Source: Punica granatum (taxonomy: Eukaryota; Streptophyta; Magnoliopsida; Myrtales; Lythraceae). Taken from it: a DNA stretch of 64,000 nt. The stretch is taken from the NCBI RefSeq assembly GCF_007655135.1, contig NC_045129.1:3596001-3660000 (forward strand), given 5' to 3'. Position 1 is the first letter of the stretch; each line of letters begins with the position of its first letter. The position numbers were made by a program, and so were the translations under genes. A model generated the notes under the pieces. The model did not search any database. It was given only the letters and a program-made list of their open reading frames with translations, and was not told where the DNA came from. This document shows positions 33,887 to 46,613 of the stretch, in pieces.

Positions 33887-35785
33887 GGGCTATTCAGAGT
33901 GGTGGTGGCGATGTTGTCGATTGTGTCGATATTTACAAACAACCAGCTTTCGACCATCCTCTACTGGAGAACCATACCATACAAGTAGGTTTCCTTCTTT
34001 TTGCACGTTTTTCCTCGACTTGTCATCATAGTGTAAATTTTTCTCTCACTAGGATTTAAGGTTAACTAATTTCTGCAGTTACTATAGCAAATAAAAGAAA
34101 ATTCAACCAAATTTTACAGATGAAACCGAGTTTCCTAGAAGGTGAAAGTCATTTGCAACGGCTGCCGGCCGAATTGGAAGGATGGGGCGTGGATTGTTCC
34201 GAAGGAACAGTCCCTATTATCAGGAAGACATCGGAAAACGGTGTTGATGTTAAGGATTATGCTCCATTGTTCCTTGTTAACGAGAAAAGCGGCCCCCCCA
34301 ACAAATCCTTTGCTGTTTTCGCTTCTTACAATAATGGACATGAGGCATGTACCTTCCTTCCTTCGATTTACTCACATAAAACATTCGAGCAAAGGAAAAA
34401 GGAAATTAAACCAATAAACCACATCATCAATTATTTATATTATTAAACGATTGATGTGCATTATTATTGCTTCAACATTAACATATATTTTCATGTGTAA
34501 TCAGTACGCAATAGTGCAGACGAAAGATAACGAGGGAACCTTCCATGGAGGCCAAGCGATCCACAATGTGTGGAGTCCTCACACGGAGACTGAAGAAATG
34601 AGCATCTCCCAGATTTGGATTTATGCGGGCCCATATGAAAACGTCAACACCGTAGAAGCTGGGTGGATAGTAAGTCAAATTAAAGCGTAACCATGAATCA
34701 TCGGTAACCGATCGACTCTGTGTTTGTTTCGCTTTAATATTTTAGTTAGTACCCGATAAGCAAATAAATATATGTGATGAAAATTATATTAAATTGATGA
34801 TGCTTGCTTACTTATTATTTAACCTCCTCTAAAAATTCAGAAAACTCAAATATCAGCCTTTTGTTTCAGGCCGGGTATGATTCTCAGCCGTGCTACGAGA
34901 TTTTTCACATACTGGAACTGTGAGTTTCTCAATCCATTCTATAGGGCTTGCGCTTCAATGGTTGCTTTCGAGATTCTTCGGCACTCATTTTTTTCTTATG
35001 ACTGATTTATTGCAGAGTGATGGATACAAATCAACAGGCTGCTACAACCTTAGATGCCCAGGATTCGTCCAAACGAGCAAACACTATGCTCCTGGTAATG
35101 TCGCAAACAAATACAAATTTTTAAATATTTTGCATGTTTCAAATTTATATCTATCTAATCCATGGACAAAAATGAGAAAGAAATAAATATAAGATGATTC
35201 GTGAAATATACTCTAACATAAATTGGTCCGCATATTTGTATAGGTTTTATACTACCATCAATATCCACCTTCAACGGGAAGCAGTTTGAAATAAGTGTAC
35301 AAATTAAACAGGTGAACATAAATTCTTCTTTCCACTAGTAATATGCTTTTAATATTTTTTAGCGTGTACACTGTCATCCGGAATCCCATCAGGCTCTGAC
35401 TTATCTATTTCAAGCCTAGATCACCCATTAAGGGTCAAAACTCTTCCATTATGAATTTTCTCAATTACAAAACTCAAACCCCTAGACTTTGTTTAAAAAA
35501 AATAAGCGTTGAATCACTTGAATTAATATATATTGGTAGATGTATTTTTAATTTGTTATTTTTTTTTAAATAATTTGTTGTTATATTAATCATGCTATCT
35601 TCCTTTCTTCGTTCATCTTGGGTCTATATTGTGGATGTAATTATAATAAAACTGCCATAAGAGCAAATTTTACAATTATATTCACTCGCATAACCACATC
35701 ATCTGTTTAATTATGTAAATATAATATTGAGAAACTGCTCATATCCTTTTATTTTCTCTTGCCATCTTAGGCTCATCTCTTTTAT

Positions 35786-35828
<43 letters not shown>

Positions 35829-36405
35829 CACTCTGTACCATAATGACCATATTATCTGAATTATTTTTAAAAAATAATAATAAATAGGACTTAACTGTTT
35901 GAAAATAAACAAACCTATTCATTTCATCCCAACAAAAATTACATCAATATTTTTTGGTCCATTAATCTTGAAGCCTAGCGCAAGCGTAATAACATTACTC
36001 TTTTTTCTTTTTTTTATGTATTAGGATATGTCTACGCAACACTGGTAGCTTCGACTGAATTATATGGACATGGGTTACTGGCCTAACTCGATTTTCAACA
36101 ATCTACGTGGTGATGGTCGTGGGGTACACTGGGGTGGTGAAATTTATAATAGCGAAAGGAATAGGCAGCACACGACGACTCAAATGGGAAGTGGCTATTT
36201 CCCTCGTAACGGGTACTATACAAAATCATCGTACATCAGGAATCTTGCTTACATCCAAAATAATGGTTCGATGCAACCCACGCCCAAGGAAGCCCTCATC
36301 ACGTATGTCAGCAAACGTCAATGCTACGACCTAGTGTTAGGACCTTCGAACTTGAATTTCGGAACCCATTTTTATTTCGGAGGTCCTGGATTCCCAGCGC
36401 AATGA
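33575..36405 (+). pseudogene. P5: neprosin-family pseudogene, 8 exons present
   Basis: Exons: 33575-33736, 33898-33984, 34120-34344, 34505-34669, 34870-34919, 35016-35094, 35244-35311, 36025-36405. Exons 1-4 are open, with the signal peptide, [14 protein letters not shown] and EAGW; exon 3 lacks one codon. Exon 5 is 50 nt instead of 48, with two single-base insertions relative to its relatives, which shifts the frame. Exon 8 has TGG changed to TAG at 36046-36048 in the HWW motif. A second, slightly early stop replaces the last codons (CAATGA). The WGGE segment is still recognisable. Intron 7 holds the SINE-like repeat (35364-35540) and a (TA)n run near 35790-35824. Confidence 0.88.
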
Positions 36406-37260
36406 CCAAAATAGTGAAGGCATATATAGATGGAATTATTGAACAAAAAGTGGAACAGATACAAAAGTGATATAGACCAAGTTCAATGAAACAATATCTA
36501 AATCAGTTCTTAAGGGACTCTTAACATAAATTCGGCTAATAATTAGATGCTTTTATTGACTGTTTAATAGGATGAAGAATATGGTGTCCTCATCAACTGT
36601 ATAATTAAACATTTATGATCAACCAGTGCTCAAGCATCCTCTTCTCAAATATCACACCGTCCAGATTTTCTTTTTCACTTTTCGCTATTCCAAATCAAAG
36701 ATCAATCATAATAGCAGGGGAGAGATACGCGACAGTCACTTAAGTGCACGGCAATACCGTACCTCATGTGGCACATATAATACATGTATATGCCACGTTT
36801 CCATTCCGTGCGCCTTCTTTAGACGGTATCCTTCCTGTCAACGTAATTACCATACCTTAAGCGGAGAGTGCGATAATTGAAGTAAAGAGAACATCCAAAT
36901 GCTATGTCTAAATATTTTGATAACAGCGACACTCTCTTTGATACATTCACTGAGGTAAAAGAATTACAAAACAAACAACTGTGATGATCGGCTCCTTCCT
37001 AAGATGAAGTCGACATGTAATTAACGGTGGGTCGACGAATAGAGTGATGTGAGCGGGGCCGAGAAGTTTGTATCCCAGACAATTACTCTATTATTATATA
37101 TGACTGTTCCAAAGTCCTGGGGGGCTCCCAGAGAGTAAAACTGAAGCCCAAAGATATAAGAGCCCAATCCGGAAGAAGCCCAACATAAAAACAAGGGTAG
37201 ATGTCATTCTTGCACTCAAACTCTCTCACCTCAATTACTTCTGTCACTTCCTAAACTTTC
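36406..37260. other. Downstream flank of P5
   Basis: Gene-free. It matches the standard array flank, with the short open frame at 36626-36880 repeat-derived. It ends at the CTTTC target site of element C. Confidence 0.55.
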
Positions 37261-40200
37261 TGTCCGCACCCAATTTTGGCCCACCAGCTCCAGAGGAAAA
37301 AAGTCGTCATTTTGCCATCGTGAGAGAAGTATTTCCGATTAATTACTTGAGTATTCACGATCTTTCGGAGATAGCACATTTTCCTAACCTAACACCAATT
37401 TTTCGATTTTTTTTTAATTTATACTATTTGAAATGTTTTCGAATTTCGCGTACATCGACGTCAATTTTCAAAATCTGGGACAAAATTCGAAATTGAAAAT
37501 AATTTTATCGCATGATATCGATCAACGAACTTTTCTAAGCGCGATGACTTCTTCTTCTTTTCCTTTTTCCTGTTCTTCTTCTTCCTCTTTTCTTCTTTTC
37601 TTTATTCTTCTCTCTCCTACTCCCCTGCCGACTGGACCCGAGCCTGCAACCCGAAGCCCGCACGCATGCCCTGCTCCCGTCATCCTTTCTCCCTCTGCAC
37701 ACGCCAATCGCTCCCGTGCACGCCGGCTCTCTCTCCTCTCTCTGGATTTTCCGAACAAAACCCGCTGCTCGGAACGAAAAAAGGGACGAAAAGAATCGCT
37801 GCTCACAGACACGAAAAATCCCGGAGCTCACGGATTCTCTTCAAAATGAAAAACAAAACCCTCAGCTGATCCGAAAAAAAACTTCCAGCTCGCCCACGGC
37901 CGAGAAACCCACAGCTCGACGATTTTCTCGGAAAATCTCTCGGACCCGAAAGCCCCCAGCTCTTTTTTTTCTTCTCCAGCTCGCGATTAACTCCCGGGTC
38001 GAACCCGTAATTCCTCGGACAGCTCGACTCCCCAGCTCTTTCTTACTCGTCTCGCCCTCACGGCTCCCATTTCTCCCCCACGCTCGGCCCGTAGCTCGCC
38101 CACTTTCTCCGGACGGGAGACCCTCGGCTCGTGACCTTCGAGCTCGTCCCGCAGCTCGCCACCCCACAGCTCATTCTCCCGGCTTTCCCTCACCTCGGCT
38201 CCCTCGGCTCACCGAACCCTTAGCTTGACCGAATTCCCCTATGGACGGTCCTCACGCACGGCCCAGCGCCACCCCAATTGCATCCCTTCTCTTCGATTTC
38301 CATTTTCGGCACTAACCGGGTCGGTCCATTTTTCTATCCGGGTCGCACAGGTAACGCGGAACGGACACACGCCGGCTCAGCCCGTGTCCAGTGGCTCAGT
38401 CGGCCCAGCTCGGCCCAGTCCGGCCCAATCCAGCAGCGGCAGCCCGTTAGCGTTCGGCCCAGCGGTCCATTCGGCCCAGTCCGGCCCATTCGGCCCAATT
38501 CGGCCCATCAACCCAGCGGCTCAGCTCCCCGACGAAATTTTCTGATTTTTTTCTAATTTTTTATTTTTACAGAACCACCCCTCAACTTCCCGAATTAGGT
38601 AAATCCTTAACTTAGTGGCATGATTAGGGCTCCATTTCTGAATATTAATGTTTGCTTGATGAATATGATGTGAAATGAGCGTTATTGAGTCGTGTGGGTG
38701 ATCGGATTCGTCCCGAACTCGATTTTACGAACTTTTCATTTTGTCTCATTTCTGTCCAGAGGACGCATTTTTATTTTTCCAGATCTGCCCCAAATTTTAA
38801 AATTCTTTTCAGCCAAGTCCCAGTCATTTGTACCATTTCCCATTCAGTTCTGGAATTTTTCAGAATTTTTCAAGCACTCCAAGGAACTTTTCAAGTTGTT
38901 TCAATTTAGTCCCGGGAGCATTTGCTTATTTTTCCAGATCAGCCCCAAATTTTAAAATTATTTTCAGTCAAGTCCCGGCCATTTTAATATTCCTAGGTAA
39001 GTCCTTGAAATCTCCAGAATTTTGCAAGCATCCCAAGAAACTTTTCCAGTTGTTTCAATTTAGTCCCGGGGACATATTCGCCTTTTTCAGATCAGCCCTG
39101 AATTTTGAATTATTTCCGTTCAAGTCCCGGTCATTTTGATACTTCCAGATCAGTCCTCGAAATTTCCAGAATTTTATAAAAAAATCGGTTAAGGAACTTT
39201 TCGTGTCGTTTCAATTCAGTCCTTGGGGCATTTTTATTTTACAGATCAGCCCGGACATTCAGATTCATTCCAAAGGAGTCCTGGGGATATTTTCAGTAAT
39301 TCTTACACAGTCCCTAATTTTTCAGAATTTTCAAATCAGTCCCCGAAACTTTATCCGAATTTTCAAATCAGTCCCTGGACATTTTTAAGATATCCAACCC
39401 CTACTTACTTGGATCCCCGATCGACAACGTGTGTGCCCGTTTAAATATTTTGTTCTTGTAATTATTTTGCATACAACGTGATGATGCGTGCTCCTTGCAT
39501 TATGTTTGCGTATGCTCGTATGTGTTTATCATGATCATGGCGGTACCGATTGTGTAAATTTGCATGTTTGTTGTGCTTGATGTGATAATGTGCTCCTGAT
39601 CCGTGTTTAAATGCTTTATTTTCTCGTTTTAATCGAACCTCACATGAATCGGATTAATCATGCAAATTCGACCTAAAATTAATTTTTAAATCCTAAGGTG
39701 GTCGAGAATTAGGATTCGCATCGGATGGTCCATCAATGATCGGCCCGACGGTCTGAAACCCGAATATTTAGAGCATTTGGCAAAACATTAATTAATTTAA
39801 TCAATAATTTCACTAACAGATAATTGGACGTTCATGCGATTAATTAATTCACTTGGCCCTAATAATTTTGTACGAATTGGTAATAAACCGGTAACACGCG
39901 TCGATAGGTTGCAAACATGTGTTGGTGCCCTTCTCAAAACTTGCAAAATTTTATAAAACTCGAGACACGTGGTTCGATGTGACATGGATGTCTAGGAAGA
40001 ACTTGCGCGTCTTGACTCGATGCCTCACCTGATTTCAGGAAACTCAGGTCGGAACGTGGAAGTTCTTCTTAGATCACTTCCGGATAGATTAACCGATCTT
40101 TTGGGCTTTTTAGGGTGCTTGACAACACTGGAAGGTCCAGGGGGATCGGTTAGCGCCGGTCACAGGCCGAGGCGGCCCGCACCCCGTAATCTCTCTTTTT

Positions 40201-41468
40201 CGAAAATAATTTTCACCTCAAGGGTAAAATCGTCTGTTTGCAACTTAGCGACACCCCTAGAGTTAGAATAATAGAAACACTACGGTATCAGGGTAGGGAT
40301 GGGTCACCTGTCTAGGCGCAGCTTCATCTGCATAGCCCGCTCTATTCGACCAATGAGTTTTTATTATTCTAGCATAGTCTCGGGTAGTTACTTCGGGTGG
40401 ATGGGCTCAAAATACAAATACCGGACTAATTGTGTACTTGGTTAAGACGAAAACGGGCAATAGTGGGATAGGCACTAGGCTCTAGGAGTTACGGACGGAA
40501 TCAATGTTCGGTAATAACTTGTAACAACCGTAGTGTCACAACATGGAACAATCCTAAAAGCAACTCACAAACACAAGACTTGACAACAGACGCCATGTAC
40601 GTCAAGTCCTCGGAAAATAATGCCAAATGCGAAATACCTTCCCGAGGCGATCCTTGATCGATTCATACCTTGTACCCACTTTGTCTGTTTTAGGGTAAGA
40701 TTTGCATGCCAAGACACCCCTGTTAATAATTGGTTAATTCACGTAAATTCGGCAATAACAAAACCATATTGTTTGTTTATTTGTGTCCGCTTGTTACATT
40801 CTTGCATTTGTTTGTTATGCGGATCGAGCCCGATCTTTTAGGGCACGATTCATACGGAATCCAACGCCCAATCGTAGATCACGGGGTCCAATCCCCCTAA
40901 CACTGAGCGTGCGTCTTAATTCCAATTCCAGTCTTTTCAAACCACACGGTGAGCACGAGTGGAACAATAACCGAACGCGAACCGATCGGGATTCAGTTGT
41001 TGTAATTTGTATTTTATTTATTTGAGAGGACAATGTAAGGATTTATGTTGTACATTTATTCATGTAATAATCTCGGTCGGAGAGTGGACGGTGGGAGTGT
41101 TAATTCGAATTTACGGTGTCAAAACGCGTAAGATGAGCGGAACTTAATTAAGCGGTAATTAAATTAAAATGGTAAGCTTAGACAAGCTAGAGTACCGATA
41201 GGGCATGCGAGATAGGCTCGCATGTAACAGAACCCCCGAATTCAGAATCTCGGGTTTCGCAGACCATATGCCTTAGCAATTAGGTGTACCCCGTACCCCT
41301 AGACCAAGATAACTTGTCGGCCCTCGACCTTCGGGTCGTAAAATGGCAGGTGGCGACTCCTTCTCACGTGCATCCGTCGCGCGTCCCCGGGAAGGTGGAC
41401 ACTCCCAAGCCGCGTTGCATAGCTTTCGCGCATGCGTGCCCCGATGTGATGAAATTCGAGTGCGCACA
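37261..41468 (+). mobile_element. LTR-like element C (4.2 kb) with perfect 5-bp target duplication
   Basis: Starts TGTCCGCACCC, ends GAGTGCGCACA, and is flanked by CTTTC on both sides (37256-37260 and 41469-41473). The target in other copies reads AAACYTTCGGTAGTAAAA. In order it has: an AT-rich start, a pyrimidine-rich tract (37540-38230), a run of GGCCCA-rich repeats (38390-38530), tandem repeats of about 154 bp (38760-39390), and the ACAGAACCCCCGAATTC block near 41226-41242 shared with A and B. No gag, pol or tRNA primer-binding site is visible. A solo LTR of a large-LTR retrotransposon, or a LARD-like remnant, fits best. Confidence 0.75.
38760..39390 (+). repeat. About 154-bp tandem repeats in element C
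   Basis: The phrase GTTTCAATTTAGTCCCGGG recurs near 38898, 39052 and (diverged) 39207, giving a period close to 154 bp. CAGATCAGCCC and CAAGTCCCGG recur in step with it. Copies drift toward the 3' side. Confidence 0.7.
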
Positions 41469-42859
41469 CTTTCGGTAGTAAAATTTCACTGGCCAAATTA
41501 ACATGAATGAAATTGTTACTCCCCAGCTAATCAGAAGTCAAAGGGTACCTTGATTAAAGACCCAAAATCCCCCTTATTTGCTTTCTATTTTGTTTAAATT
41601 AATATATACGTATATATTTATATATTTATTTATCAATATATATATATATATATATTCATTTAGGGGACAAATGAGCCCCGACTCCAAAGTTTAGGGGGGG
41701 AAGAAAGATAATTTTTCCATTTTTATTATCTGAAGTTTTATAAAGTTGAGAAATTACAACATCCATATTGTGTGTCTATCTATATCAGTATTTATTTATG
41801 GTATGATAAAGTTGGTTTAACATTTGTTATTGAAAATTTCCAATGAAATATAAACTAGAAAATAATGAATCATTAGATTATTAGAAATTAATGAATGATT
41901 TAATGTATATGTGCATCACTTTTAACTACCTAATAAGTAATAACCCTCCACTTTTCCCACTATCCTCTGTCTCCGCCGCACTCATTCTCTTCCTCTTCTC
42001 CTCACACAAGTACATGAGTAATATTCTATAAATCTATTATTTGGAAAAATATGAATTCATTATTTGTATGCATTTCTGAAAAACTAAACATCAATGAAAA
42101 TAAATATCAATTAATAAGTTTAATTAAGGAAGATAATATTTCAAAATGGTTGTGGAAATAGTCCCACCCTTATATATCAAAAGTTTTAATATACACCAGA
42201 ATTTTGAACATAAATTCCTTACATGATTAGGAATCATATGTATGAGATTCTATTACTATGGATCATGCTTTTAATCAATATTTATTATTTTACAAAAATT
42301 GCATAGATTCCATCAACCTACATGTTTTTGGAATGTAAATTTTTTTTTTAAAATGGATCAAAATTATCGTCCTTCAATATTATCTAAATGAAATTTTTCG
42401 ATTTGCAGTGTTGCCGCGAGCAATCTTCCTAGTATCCTAATATATATAGTAAAGAAAGATAATATTTTCAAATGGAAAGTAAGAGAGTTATTAACGATTC
42501 AATCCATATTAGTTAAGGTAATTAATAGATATTAGGGGTATTTTGGTAAGTTGAATAAAAAAGGGGGTGCATTAGCCAAAAAAGGGGGGGAAATAACCCC
42601 AGCCAAAGATCAAATGGTAAATTTCAATTTGTTCCTTCCTAATTTGGGTGGTCGAGTTAAGTTCCCATACACCAACTCATTAAAATTGATTCGAACATAC
42701 TTAGAATATGTGCGAATGCGTACATATCTTCTACATATAATATATATGTATATATGAGAATTCAAGTTGATGTATATGTTTACTTCCACACTCGGGGTAG
42801 ATCCTTTCTCTCTTTCCTTTTCTCATTTCTGCCTCACTTAATATAGAGCTAGTATACAT
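41469..42859 (+). promoter_or_regulatory. Upstream region of P6
   Basis: AT-rich and gene-free. It is related to the region before P9 (58360-60203) and differs from the P1/P3/P4/P5 promoters: the GGAAGGTCATAGCTCGGTGG unit is reduced to its 3' half (AAATGGTAAATTTCAATTTG near 42612). A TATA-like run TATATGTATATATG lies near 42743-42756, about 105-115 bp before the ATG. Confidence 0.35.
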
Positions 42860-45800
42860 ATGGCGACTCACAGAAGAAGAAGAGAAGTTGTAGTTGGGAT
42901 ATTCTTGTTGATAACTGTGGTCTTAGTTCATTCGGCAAGAAGCCTAACTTTGTCCGATAAATCGAACAATATCGAGTTTGCTAGGGCCCCCAGAGGAACT
43001 GTAAAAACTATTCAGGTTACATATTGATCATTTCCTACATGTATATATCGTGTCGTTCTTTTCCATTTACGCCATTCGTCCTTACTTTTGATGAGGCATA
43101 TAACTAAATATTTCGCCTAGAAAATGATCATGACTTACATTGAGAGAATCATTGACATATGCACAAAATTAAATAAATATATTGTTTTTCTTTTGTGTTC
43201 CTATAGAGTGGCGGTGGCGATGTTGTCGATTGTGTCGATATTTACCAACAACCGGCTTTCGACCATCCTATGCTGAAGAACCATACCATACAGGTAAGTT
43301 TCCCTCTTCCTGCCCGTTTCTTTGACCGTCATCGATCATAACGTGAATTTTTCTCTCACTAGGATTTAAATTTAACTAATTTCTGCAGTTATTATACATT
43401 ATTATTAAGAACAAATTTGATCAAATTTTACAGGTGAAACCGAGTTTCGTAGATGAAAGTGAAAGTCATTTGCAAAGGCTGCCGGCCGAATTGGAAGAAT
43501 GGGGGGTCGATTGCCCCGAAGGAACAGTCCCTATCATCAGAAAGACATCGGAAAACGGCCTTGACATTAAGGATTATGTTCCATCGTTCTTTGTTGATGA
43601 CATGAAAAGCCCCCACAACAAATCCTTTCCGGTTTTCGTTTCTCCCAATAATGGACATGAGGCACGTACCGGCTATTCCTTGCTTCGGTCGAACACATTC
43701 AAATAATGGAAAAAGGATAAATTAAACTAATAAACCACATCATCGATTCTCGATAAATTTTGTATACATTGTTAAACGATTGATGTGCATTATTATTGCT
43801 TCGACATTAACATATATTTTCATGTGTACTCAGTATGCAGTAGTGCAGACGACCGGTAAGGGGACCTTCCATAGAGGCCAAGCGATCCACAATGTGTGGA
43901 ATCCTCACACAGAGACTGAAGAAATGAGCATCTCCCAGATTTGGATTTATGCGGGCCCATATGAAAACGTCAACACCGTAGAAGCTGGGTGGATAGTAAG
44001 TCAAATTAAATCGTAACCATGATTAATCGGTAACCAACTGTTTGTTTGTTTTGCTTTGATTTTACTTAGTACCTGACACACCGGGATAAGCGTGATAGAC
44101 AAGGACTATGCGATGATAATTCTTCACACATCCAAAAGAGCCATGATAAACGAGAAAACTCTTGAATCTATATCAAAGAAATATTATTCATCGTATATCA
44201 TATGGCCATAGGCCCACAAGGCATATATAGAATACTAATACGACTAATGAAAGGAAACTAGAATCCTAGAAATGCCTATACGACTAAGAAAAGAAACCAA
44301 CTGAAATAGGAAATGCAATGTTAGAATAATTAGGAAGTGGAATATAATCTTGACAGAAAAGAAATGTTTTATTCTTCTCGGTTTAGGCTTCTTGTAACAG
44401 CCGGATCGGTGCCTAGGAGCTGGAAATCGGGTGCTTAAGCATCAACAGCACTGTCTTGATATGCTACTGAGGCACGGGACAGTGAGGTGCTGAGGCACCA
44501 CCCAAACTGAATGATATGCTACTGAGGCACGGGATTTCGGTGCTGCTGCGTCAAGGCTAATACCTTGTCCTAGCCTAATGATGATCCCAACGCTTCATAA
44601 AGTCATTCGTTGTTTCCGTTATTTCTTCCGCATCATTACACTCAAAAAACTGGATCACGACATCTTATCTTCCCTTTTCAAATCACTAAAATCCTTTCTT
44701 GATAAATCCAGTATAGGTTTATTCGCGCCTAGATTCCTTGAAGTCCAATCGGTACGAAATTCCTCCACGTCAGTACCCGGTAAGCAAATTAGTATATGTG
44801 ACGAAAGTGAGTACTAAATTAACATTGCACTTGCTTATTAATTAACCCCCCTTAGATAACTCAGACATCGTCCTTTTGTTTCAGGTCGGATATAATTCTT
44901 CGCCGAGTACGAGATTTTTCACATACTGGACTGTGAGTTTCTCAATCCATTCTATAGGGCTTGCTTCACTGGTCGCTTTCGAGTTTCTTCGGTACTCATT
45001 TTCTTTTTGTCCTGTGAATGATTTATTACATCAGAGTGATGGATACAAATCAACAGGCTGCCACAACCAAAGATGCCCAGGATTCGTGCAAACGAACAAA
45101 TACTATGCTCCTGGTAATGGTCTCAAACAAATACATTTTTAAATATTTTACATATTCCAAATTAATGTCTATCTAAACCGTGAAAAAAGTGACAAAAAAA
45201 GGTGATTAGTTAAATATACTTTAACATAAATTGGTCTATATATATCCGTACAGGATTTATCCTACCATCAATATCCACCTACAACGGGAAGCAGTTTGGA
45301 ATAAATGTACAAATTAGACAGGTGAACAAATGTTCTTCTCCCCCCTAATCATATGCTTGAAATTTTTTATTGCCATGCGCATTGGTATTCGAAAGCCAAT
45401 CAGGCTCCATTAATTCAGTTTGAGTCCGATCGGCCCATCAAGGAGTAAAACTCTCACAATAATGATTTTTTTCCATTCACATTACTTGAATCTGAGTCCT
45501 CATTTAAGAAGAACAAGCGTCGAACCACTTGAATTAACAGATATTGGTGCATATGCTTTTAAATTGTTGTTATATTATACATGCTATCTTCCTTTATTAG
45601 GTCATCTTAGGTCTACTTTGTGGATATAATTAATAAAACTGCCATAAGGGCAAATTTTACGATAATGTTTGCTCTCAAAACCACAGCATCAGCTTCACTA
45701 TGCAAATATAATATTGAGAAAAATATATCAAATTTCTAGGTTGGAACAAATATTTATACTTGAAATATATTTTTTTTACCTATTTTAGATCATACATTAT

Positions 45801-46613
45801 AGGAAGTTATTATATTCAATAATATATTTTTTAACCATTTCAAATGATAAATAAACAGTTAAAAATTATTGTTAAAGCATATACTGTAGGGATATATTTT
45901 TATTTCCATTATATGTATGTTATAGAATTTTAAATATCATACTTCGTTATGATAATTTTTTTTCCTTTGGTCTAGTATATGTGTGTGTTTCTCTTTTCAG
46001 TTTCATCACGTGCATAGTGGCATCCATTCTGTCTTTATTTATCAAATATGAAGAGGTGATGCTCCTACTCATTCCATCCAAAAAAAAGAGTATATATATA
46101 TATATATATATATATTTATTTATTTATTTATTTATTTATTTATATGTCTCAATATTTCTTGGTCCATTAATCTTGAAGACTAGCTCGAACATAATAACAA
46201 TTAGTTTTTTTTTAATGTATTAGGATCTGTCTACACAACACTGGTGGCTTCGACTGAATAATATGGACATAGGTTACTGGCCTGGGTTGATCTTCAACAG
46301 TCTACGTCATGGTGGTGATGGCATAAACTGGGGTGGTGAAATTTATAACTTCGAAAAGAATGGGCAGCACACGACGACTCAAATGGGGAGTGGTCATTTC
46401 CCTCGTGATGGGTACTATACAAAATCATCGTACATCAGGAACCTTGCTTACATCCAAAATAATGGTCCGATGCAACCCGTGCCCAAGGAAGCCCTTGTGT
46501 CATATGTCACCAAACGTCAGTGCTACGACCTAGTGTTGGGACCCTCAAACTTGAATTTCGGAACCCATTTTTATTTCGGAGGTCCCGGCCTCTCAGCGCA
46601 ATGCCCAAAATAG
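42860..46613 (+). CDS. P6: neprosin-family secreted peptidase, intact, 8 exons, 405 aa
   Basis: Exons: 42860-43015, 43207-43293, 43434-43661, 43834-43995, 44885-44932, 45035-45113, 45254-45321, 46224-46613; 1,218 nt in frame. The signal peptide is residues about 1-26 (MATHRRRRE, then GIFLLITVVLV). It lacks the SAQA tail of P1, so the cleavage site is less clear. The activation peptide has DCVDIYQQPAFDHP. The Neprosin domain has EAGW (E207), FFTYWT, STGCHNQRCPGFVQ, HWWLRL, GYWPGLIF, WGGE (E315), TQMGSGHFP and the C-terminal CYDL and SAQC cysteines. E207 and E315 are the candidate catalytic pair by motif position, as in P1. Intron 3 has a GC donor (GAG|GCACGT at 43662). Intron 4 is enlarged by a 699-bp insertion (44074-44772). 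Introns otherwise have GT-AG ends. Substrate unknown. Confidence 0.88.
44074..44772. mobile_element. Solo-LTR-like insertion (699 bp) in intron 4 of P6
   Basis: Begins TGACACACC and ends CCACGTCA, so it has TG/CA ends with a TGAC inverted terminus. It is flanked by GTACC on both sides (44069-44073 and 44773-44777). P9 and P1 have uninterrupted intron at this point (TTAGTACYCGGTAAGC). It contains two copies of GCTACTGAGGCACGGGA (near 44464 and 44517). No coding capacity. Size and ends suit a solo LTR; superfamily not determined. Confidence 0.65.
45375..45550 (-). mobile_element. SINE-like repeat in intron 7 of P6
   Basis: The same repeat and position as 3612-3790. A diverged copy, still recognisable by GGTATTCGAAAGCC..CAGGCTCC and the A-box-like end near 45530-45550. 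Confidence 0.5.

Noticed and set aside
37433..38556. Overlapping Pro/Ser- and Arg-rich open frames in element C
   Set aside because: Same reason: biased composition within a non-coding LTR-like element.
38685..39444. Phe-rich open frames at 38685-39444
   Set aside because: Products of the ~154-bp tandem repeats; no start context, no domain.
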